9,115 bases of DNA from Armatimonadota bacterium (lineage in GTDB: Bacteria > Sysuimicrobiota > Sysuimicrobiia > Sysuimicrobiales > JACQTN01). Below, one piece after another: positions 4,939 to 9,115 of the stretch. The stretch spans positions 1 through 9,115 of the forward strand of contig JACQTN010000419.1 of the NCBI GenBank assembly GCA_016210785.1. The letters are read 5' to 3'. How positions within the stretch are numbered: the stretch's first letter is position 1; each line of letters opens with the position of its first letter. The notes below the pieces were generated by a model. The model did no database searches. It had not been told where the DNA came from and worked only from the letters and a program-made list of their open reading frames with translations. Made by a program: the position numbers and the translations under genes.

Positions 4939-6207
4939 TCACCGGACTCCGTGCTCCGCGACGTGCAGCACGGCGTCCAGCAGCACCTGCGTGCCCGCGG
5001 CGATGTCGGGCACGGGCGTCCACTCCTCCCGGTTGTGGCTGATCCCGGCCCGGCTGGGGACCAGGAGCATGCCCGCGGGGCAGAGCCGGGCCATCTGCAT
5101 CGCGTCGTGGCCGGCGCCCGAGGCCATGCGGACCGCCGGCACACCCCGGGCCGCGGCCGCGCGCTCCAGCACATCCACCACGCGAGGATCTAAGGTGACC
5201 GGCGCCTCGTCGCTCAGCACATGCGGGATCGACTGGAGGCTCCGCGCCTGTGCGATCGCGGCGATCTCCTGCTGCACGGCCGCCGCCACCTCCGCCTTGC
5301 GCGTGGGATCGGTGCTCCGGATGTCGATGCCCAGCTCCACCCGGCCCGGCACCACGTTCATGGCGTTGGGCTCGGCGCGGATGACGCCCACCGTGGCCAC
5401 CACGCCGGACGCGCGGCGGCCGATCCGCTCCACGGCCAGGATGACCTCCGCGGCGCCGGCCAGCGCATCGCGGCGCAGCGGCATGGGCGTGGCGCCGGAG
5501 TGGTCGGCGCGGCCGGCGATGTCCACGCGAAGCCGCGTCGGCGCGGCGATGGCCTCCACCACGCCGAGTCGGCTTCCGGACTCCTCCAGCACCCGGCCCT
5601 GCTCGATGTGCAGCTCCAGGTAGGCGGTGTAATCGCCGGGGTTGCGGCGGACGTCCGCCAGCCGGTCCGGGTTCAGTCCCAGGCGCGCCAGCACCTGGCC
5701 CAGCGTCACGCCGCGCGCGTCGCGCAGCGTCAGCACCTCGCCGGGATCCCAGGTGCCGGCCACCAGTCCGCTGCCCAGCGTGGCCCGGCCGAACCGGCTG
5801 GACTCCTCGCACGCGAAGGAGACGATCTCGACCGCCCGGCCCAGGACCGGTCCGCGCTCGCGCAGCACGGCGGCCACCTCCAGAGCCGCCACCACGCCGG
5901 CGCTCCCGTCGAATCGCCCACCACCCGGGACCGTGTCCAGATGGGAACCGATGAGGACCGGGGACAGTTCGGGGTCCCGGGCACCCGGCAGGCGGCCGAA
6001 GACGTTCCCGAAGGCGTCCACGCGCGGCGCCAGTCCCAGGCTGCGCAGCCGGTGCATCAGCACCTGGCGGGCCCGCAGGTCGGGCCGGGTGAAGGCCAGG
6101 CGGTTGATGCTGCCGTCGGCGCTGTAGCCGATGCGGGCGAAGGCCTGCAACTCTACGCGCAGGCGGCCGGCGTCCACGGGGGCCAGATCGATGGAGGGAT
6201 GGCTCAC
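4939..6207 (-). CDS. M20-family N-carbamoyl-L-amino-acid hydrolase / allantoate amidohydrolase
   Basis: A 422-residue dinuclear-metal amidohydrolase of the Zn-dependent carbamoylase group (HyuC/AllC/beta-ureidopropionase-like, peptidase family M20). All metal ligands are visible: His89 and Asp100 in GSHLDTVPGGGRFDG, Glu134/Glu135 in ACEESSRFG, His200 in LHIEQG, and His367 in SGAGHDAMQM. Substrate-binding positions known from L-carbamoylase are also present: Gln203, His236 in GRADHSGATPM, Asn in PNAMNVVPG, and Arg297 in DIRS. The length is normal for the group. It should release CO2 and NH3 from an N-carbamoyl amino acid, N-carbamoyl-beta-alanine or allantoate; which one cannot be told. Start is GTG at 6205-6207, overlapping the pyrR stop as GTGA, with GGGAGG 7 bases upstream inside pyrR. 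The pairing with pyrR makes a pyrimidine-breakdown substrate (N-carbamoyl-beta-alanine) attractive, as inference. Confidence 0.92.
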   Translation of the reverse strand: MSHPSIDLAPVDAGRLRVELQAFARIGYSADGSINRLAFTRPDLRARQVLMHRLRSLGLAPRVDAFGNVFGRLPGARDPELSPVLIGSHLDTVPGGGRFDGSAGVVAALEVAAVLRERGPVLGRAVEIVSFACEESSRFGRATLGSGLVAGTWDPGEVLTLRDARGVTLGQVLARLGLNPDRLADVRRNPGDYTAYLELHIEQGRVLEESGSRLGVVEAIAAPTRLRVDIAGRADHSGATPMPLRRDALAGAAEVILAVERIGRRASGVVATVGVIRAEPNAMNVVPGRVELGIDIRSTDPTRKAEVAAAVQQEIAAIAQARSLQSIPHVLSDEAPVTLDPRVVDVLERAAAARGVPAVRMASGAGHDAMQMARLCPAGMLLVPSRAGISHNREEWTPVPDIAAGTQVLLDAVLHVAEHGVR

Positions 6208-6755
6208 GCGCCGGCCTCCCTGGGCCGATGGAGCAGGACGGCGTCGCGGCCGTCCAGTTCGCCGAGGAGTACCTGCACCTGGCCGCCCGGTTCGACGGCG
6301 AGCGTGTGGCCGACCACATCGGCCGTGATGGGAAGCTCCCGGCCCCCGCGGTCGATCAACACGGCCAGGACCACGCGGGCCGGCCGGCCCAGGTCCGCCA
6401 GTTCGTCCAGGGCAGCGCGCACCGTGCGCCCGGTGAACAGGACGTCGTCCACCAGGATGACGGTCCGCCCCGCGATGGCGAAGTCGATGTCGGTCTGCCC
6501 CACCACCGGCTGCTCGCTGAGACTCTCGAAGTCGTCGCGGTACAGGGTGATGTCGAGAGAACCGACGGGGAACGCACGGCCCAGCCGCGTCGCCAGCAGG
6601 GTGCTGAGGCGCTGCGCCAGCAGGTCTCCGCGCTGCTTGATCCCGACCAGCGCCAGATCGGGCGCGTTCCCGAAGCGGGCGGAGATCTCGTCCGCCATGC
6701 GTGCCAGCACCGTTGTCAGCACTTCGGCGTCGATCGCTTTTTCGACTTCGGCCAT
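6204..6755 (-). CDS. pyrR: PyrR bifunctional pyrimidine regulator / uracil phosphoribosyltransferase
   Basis: A 183-residue type I phosphoribosyltransferase matching PyrR in length and motifs. The PRPP loop is VILVDDVLFTGRT (99-111). Other PyrR features are LALVGIKQRGDLLAQRL (34-50), LDITLYRDD (67-75) with the following flexible hood loop, and VLIDRGGRELPITADVVG (132-149), which helps recognise uracil and RNA. PyrR makes UMP from uracil and PRPP and, in many bacteria, binds pyr mRNA leaders to cause attenuation when UMP is high. I chose the ATG at 6755 because MAEVEKAIDAEVL aligns with the usual N-terminus and a G-rich SD precedes it; an ATG at 6797 would add 14 residues and has an AGGAG 13 bases upstream. 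No pyrB or pyrC is adjacent and no PyrR-binding leader is recognised. It is first in an operon with the carbamoylase (4-nt overlap). Confidence 0.9.
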   Translation of the reverse strand: MAEVEKAIDAEVLTTVLARMADEISARFGNAPDLALVGIKQRGDLLAQRLSTLLATRLGRAFPVGSLDITLYRDDFESLSEQPVVGQTDIDFAIAGRTVILVDDVLFTGRTVRAALDELADLGRPARVVLAVLIDRGGRELPITADVVGHTLAVEPGGQVQVLLGELDGRDAVLLHRPREAGA

Positions 6756-6797
6756 GTCCCCCCGCACCTCATGCACGATCGTCGCAGGGCCTGCCAT

Positions 6798-6994
6798 CGC
6801 ACGATACCGTCTCCTGTGAAGAATTCGTCGTCGCCGGTCGTACTCTTGCTGCCGTTTTTCCACTGCACACCGTCCGCGGCGGGGCCTCGCCATGTGGGTG
6901 CAGTGGGCGTGCGGGCAGGGAAGGCCGCCGGCGCGGCGAACCGATGTACTGTGCTCCTGGAGCGTCTTGACGGGACCTGGGCCGAGGCAGCGCG
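6798..6994. other. Divergent intergenic region between pyrR and dppB
   Basis: About 197 bases lie between two divergent operons and must carry both promoters. AT-richer patches occur at about 6820-6862 (GAAGAATTCG and a TTTTT run), upstream of pyrR on its strand. A TTGACG at 6967-6972 is too close to the dppB start to serve it as a -35. No PyrR-type antiterminator/anti-antiterminator element, riboswitch or gene is recognised. Assigning promoters here would be guesswork. Confidence 0.3.
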
Positions 6995-7951
6995 ATGATC
7001 CAGTACGTCGGCCGCCGGCTGGCCGCCGCGTCCGTGCAGCTCGCCGTCGTCCTCGCGATCACCTTCATCCTGGTCCGGTTGACACCCGGCGACCCCGTGA
7101 CGGCATACCTGTCCCGCGTGCAGAGCGAGACGAGCATCCCGCCTGAGCAGATTGCGCAGATCCGGAAGGACCTCGGCCTCGACCAGCCCGCGCCCGTTCA
7201 GTTCGTGTATTACGTGGGCCGGGTGCTGCGGGGGAACCTGGGCGTGTCGTACTCGCAGAGCGAGCCGGTGCTCACCATCATCGGGAGCCAGCTTCCCTTC
7301 ACGCTCCACCTCGCGCTGGCGACCATCGTCATCGAGGTGCTGGTGGGGATCCCACTCGGCGTCTTTGCCGCGACCCGCCGGGGAAGCTTCGCCGACTACA
7401 TCGCCACGACGATGGCCACCATCGGGTACAGCGTGCCCCGCTTCTGGATCGGGATGATCCTCATCCTGGTCTTCGCCGTCGGGCTGCGGATGTTCCCGGT
7501 GATCGGCGTGGGGACCCCGGGGAACCCGGCGCAGATCCTCCACCATCTCGTGCTGCCCGCGCTGGCGCTCGGCCTCGCCGGCGCCGCCTACACCGCGCGG
7601 ATGACGCGCAGCGCGGTTCTGGAGGTGCTCGGGGAGGACTACCTGCGCACGGCCCGGGCCAAGGGGCTGCCCGAGCGCAGAGTGCTCCTCCACCACACCG
7701 TGCGGAACGCCCTCATCCCGGTGACCTCCGTGGTCGGGATCTCGCTGGGACGCGCGCTCGGCGGGTCCGCGATCATCGAGACGCTCTTTGCGCGGGCCGG
7801 CATCGGCAGCCTTCTCGTCGACGCCATCACCCAGCGAGACTATACGGTGGTGCAGGGCACCATCCTGGTCTTCGCACTGGGAGTGTTCCTGGTCAATCTC
7901 GCCGTCGACCTGGGGTACGCATGGTTGAACCCGCGCATTCGGTTCACCTAG
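6995..7951 (+). CDS. dppB: DppB-type peptide/nickel ABC transporter permease
   Basis: A 318-residue inner-membrane subunit of a binding-protein-dependent importer (dipeptide/oligopeptide/nickel family). The N-terminus MIQYVGRRLAAA leads into the first membrane helix (about 13-29) and then the typical FILVRLTPGDP motif (24-34). PPEQIAQIRKDLGLDQP (49-65) is the standard periplasmic segment. Further hydrophobic segments lie near 102-125, 133-170, 185-200, 240-262 and 285-310. The cytoplasmic EAA loop that contacts the ATPase is GEDYLRTARAKGLPERRVLLHHTVRNALIPV (213-243 as a region; key residues Glu214, Ala222, Gly224). The protein ends LNPRIRFT, as usual. ATG at 6995 with GAGG 7 bases upstream. 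dppC follows after 10 bases. No substrate-binding protein or ATPase genes are in the window, so the substrate is open: peptides, nickel or other small solutes. Confidence 0.93.
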   Translation: MIQYVGRRLAAASVQLAVVLAITFILVRLTPGDPVTAYLSRVQSETSIPPEQIAQIRKDLGLDQPAPVQFVYYVGRVLRGNLGVSYSQSEPVLTIIGSQLPFTLHLALATIVIEVLVGIPLGVFAATRRGSFADYIATTMATIGYSVPRFWIGMILILVFAVGLRMFPVIGVGTPGNPAQILHHLVLPALALGLAGAAYTARMTRSAVLEVLGEDYLRTARAKGLPERRVLLHHTVRNALIPVTSVVGISLGRALGGSAIIETLFARAGIGSLLVDAITQRDYTVVQGTILVFALGVFLVNLAVDLGYAWLNPRIRFT

Positions 7952-7961
7952 GAGCCCGCGA

Positions 7962-8852
7962 ATGAGCCTGGCGGAGCCCACCCCGCTCGCGGCGTCCTCC
8001 GGGCCGCGGCTCCGGGCCCGGCGGGCGTGGCTGCGCTTGCTGGGTCACCGCAGCTTCCTGGCCGGCATCATCGTCCTGGCGTTGCTCGCGGTGATCGTGG
8101 TCGCCGGCCCATCCCTGGCGCCGGCCGACCCGCTGGCCATCAACCCCATCAATCGCCTGGCGCCGCCGGGCCGCGAGTACCTGATGGGCACGGACCATCT
8201 CGGGCGCGACCTGCTCAGCCGGCTGCTCTACGGCGCGCGCTACTCGGTCGCCGTCGGCCTCAGCGCCATTGCCGGCGGCGCGCTGATTGGCTGGCTGGTC
8301 GGCGCCTTCAGCGGGTATGCCACCGGGCGCGCCGGCATCGTCCTGGCGGGGTTGATTGACACCTTCCTGGCGTTTCCCATGGAGCTGATCGCGCTGGCGA
8401 TGGTGAGCATCGTCGGGGCCGGCCTCCACAACGTCGTGGCGGCGATCTCGCTGGCCATGTGGCCGCGCATCGCGCGCATGGCCCGGGGAGAGGTGCTGCG
8501 GGTGCGCGAGCTCGAATACGTGGAGGCGGCGCGTGCCCTGGGAGCGACGACCCGCCGGGTCATCGGCCGCCACATCCTGCCCAACGTGCTGGCGCCGATG
8601 ATCGTCGCGCTCACCTTCTACGTCGGTTCGGCGATCCTGGTGGAGGCAGCGCTGAGCTTCCTCGGGCTCGGCGTACCGCCGCCCACGCCCACGTGGGGGA
8701 ACATCGCCAACGACGGGCGCAAGTCGCTGGTGACCTCGCCATGGGCCATGATGTTCAGCGGCGCCGCGGTGGGGCTGACCGTCCTCAGCCTCAATCTCGT
8801 CGGAGACGGACTGCGCGACTACTTCGACCCCCGTCTTCGCGTGCAGCGCTAG
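7962..8852 (+). CDS. dppC: DppC-type peptide/nickel ABC transporter permease
   Basis: A 296-residue partner of the DppB permease. The N-terminal tail (1-30, Arg-rich before the membrane) is followed by a helix at about 31-50. APPGREYLMGTDHLGRDLLSRLLYGAR (67-93) is the OppC/DppC signature region, with GTDxxGRDxxSR. More hydrophobic spans lie near 97-118, 125-165 and 205-232. The EAA loop includes LEYVEAARALGATTRRVIGRHILPN (184-208 as a region; key Glu188, Ala189, Gly194). LSFLGLGVPPPTPTWGNIA and NLVGDGLRDYFDPRL close the protein. The start ATG is 10 bases after the dppB stop, and TAGGAG, which includes that stop codon, acts as SD about 8 bases upstream, so the two are cotranscribed and probably coupled. 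The C-terminus is homologous to the permease remnant at 488-640 but clearly divergent from it. Confidence 0.93.
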   Translation: MSLAEPTPLAASSGPRLRARRAWLRLLGHRSFLAGIIVLALLAVIVVAGPSLAPADPLAINPINRLAPPGREYLMGTDHLGRDLLSRLLYGARYSVAVGLSAIAGGALIGWLVGAFSGYATGRAGIVLAGLIDTFLAFPMELIALAMVSIVGAGLHNVVAAISLAMWPRIARMARGEVLRVRELEYVEAARALGATTRRVIGRHILPNVLAPMIVALTFYVGSAILVEAALSFLGLGVPPPTPTWGNIANDGRKSLVTSPWAMMFSGAAVGLTVLSLNLVGDGLRDYFDPRLRVQR

Positions 8853-8899
8853 CGGTTGCCCGCGGAAGTCGGCGTTGCGTGGGGGCGGGAGGCCGAGCC

Positions 8900-8971
8900 C
8901 ACATCCGGGCGGAGCGACTGCGGCCGAGGGGATCAAGTCGGCGAGGCCGCCGTGGAGCGAAGCCGGATGTG
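8900..8971. repeat. Interrupted inverted repeat downstream of dppC
   Basis: CACATCCGG (8900-8908) and CCGGATGTG (8963-8971) are perfect 9-base inverted copies. Nested inside are GCGGCC (8920-8925) and GGCCGC (8945-8950), also complementary. A direct repeat GGAGCGA occurs at 8911-8917 and 8954-8960. The element is about 72 bases and could fold as a long interrupted stem in DNA or RNA. It starts about 48 bases after the dppC stop. There is no T-tract, so it is not a classical intrinsic terminator; a palindromic extragenic repeat, an mRNA 3' stabiliser or a small mobile-repeat relic are possibilities. Confidence 0.5.
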
Positions 8972-9081
8972 AGTGAGTACGCGCTGGGAACCCGTCTCGG
9001 AAATGCTCATGGTTCATTCATGCGCAGGACCGGCTCAGCCGAGTCCGAGCATCGTCTGTGTTCTGGAAACCCCACCGTCGC

Positions 9082-9103
9082 GGGAGGGGGGTTAGGGGGA
9101 GGG
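9082..9103 (+). other. Putative G-quadruplex-forming block
   Basis: Plus-strand G-runs at 9082-9084, 9086-9091, 9095-9099 and 9101-9103 give at least four tracts of three or more G separated by loops of 1-3 bases, satisfying the usual G3+ loop rule. It lies in non-coding DNA at the right edge of the window. Confidence 0.5.
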
Positions 9104-9115
9104 CAAGACCCTCCC
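9097..9115 (+). terminator. GC hairpin at the window edge
   Basis: GGGAGGG (9097-9103), loop CAAGA, CCCTCCC (9109-9115) form a perfect 7-bp stem that ends at the window border and may extend beyond it. Whether a T-tract follows is not visible. It could be a terminator for dppBC (about 245 bases after the dppC stop) or for a gene to the right, or part of a dispersed repeat. Confidence 0.35.

Larger units (their letters stand above)
8853..9115. other. Gene-free tail with inverted repeat and G-tracts
   Basis: No credible gene lies in these 263 bases. On minus, an open frame crosses part of the stretch antisense to dppC but shows no family signature and ends inside dppB. The region has purine-rich runs, nested inverted repeats and a terminal G-tract block, described separately. 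No substrate-binding protein or ATPase gene follows dppC inside the window. Confidence 0.6.

Noticed and set aside
5221..6819. Long plus-strand open frame opposite the carbamoylase and pyrR
   Set aside because: It crosses two well-defined minus-strand genes and has no recognisable domain.
6798..6994. PyrR-responsive RNA attenuator or other riboswitch upstream of pyrR
   Set aside because: I found no conserved PyrR-binding loop or nested terminator/antiterminator; a covariance-model scan would be needed to overturn this.
7944..9017. Long minus-strand open frame antisense to dppC and reaching the gene-free tail
   Set aside because: Composition is rich in Arg, Asp, Gly and Gln as expected for a shadow frame; no domain, no SD, and dppC is unmistakable on the other strand.
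9003..9060. Possible tRNA T-arm around GGTTCATTC
   Set aside because: No acceptor, D or anticodon stems can be built around it; the match is limited to a few bases.
9012..9076. Minus-strand peptide ending SRTQTMLGLG, considered as a gene fragment
   Set aside because: An in-frame TAA lies a few codons upstream and nothing resembles a known family, so it is treated as chance.

Overview
This is a GC-rich chromosomal window with no phage, plasmid, IS, CRISPR, rRNA or tRNA signal. It reads as ordinary metabolic DNA from a high-GC soil or sediment-type bacterium. Short operons, 4-nt stop/start overlaps, several GTG starts and purine-rich Shine-Dalgarno (SD) sites are typical of uncultured high-GC lineages (Rokubacteria-like, Sysuimicrobiota/ANGP1-like, Chloroflexota-like). 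That placement is inference from style and gene content; no marker gene fixes the taxon.

Left end, plus strand: the last 38 codons of a small alpha/beta-type protein, then a 52-residue DUF1059-like protein with a Cys/His pattern, closed by a perfect GC-rich hairpin terminator (454-490). Next, on the minus strand, lies the orphan C-terminal tail of a DppC/OppC-type permease (488-640). It abuts the stop codon of an aconitase-family dehydratase small subunit.

Middle: leuD- and leuC-like genes on the minus strand (ATGA overlap) encode a two-subunit 3-isopropylmalate dehydratase-family enzyme. Upstream on the same strand is a luciferase-like (LLM) flavin-dependent oxidoreductase. Divergent from it, on plus, is a RidA-fold protein with a very basic N-terminal tail and a His where archetypal RidA has its catalytic Arg.

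Right of that, a tightly packed minus-strand operon runs pyrR, then an M20-family N-carbamoyl-amino-acid hydrolase (GTGA overlap), then a putative HELTH zinc metallopeptidase (4-nt gap). Divergent from pyrR, on plus, are dppB and dppC, the two membrane subunits of a peptide/nickel-type ABC importer. No binding protein or ATPases are visible in the window.

The last 263 bases hold no gene. They contain an interrupted inverted repeat (8900-8971) and a G-tract block that could form either a G-quadruplex or a hairpin (9082-9115).

Taken together, the genes suggest uptake of small peptides or modified amino acids (dppBC), hydrolysis of N-carbamoyl compounds, and handling of branched-chain or dicarboxylic hydroxyacids (leuCD-like), with flavin oxidoreductase and Rid-type accessory enzymes. 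The least conventional items are the pyrR-carbamoylase-metallopeptidase operon, the tailed Arg-less Rid protein, and the permease remnant beside leuD. I do not see a clearly novel multi-gene defence or mobile system.
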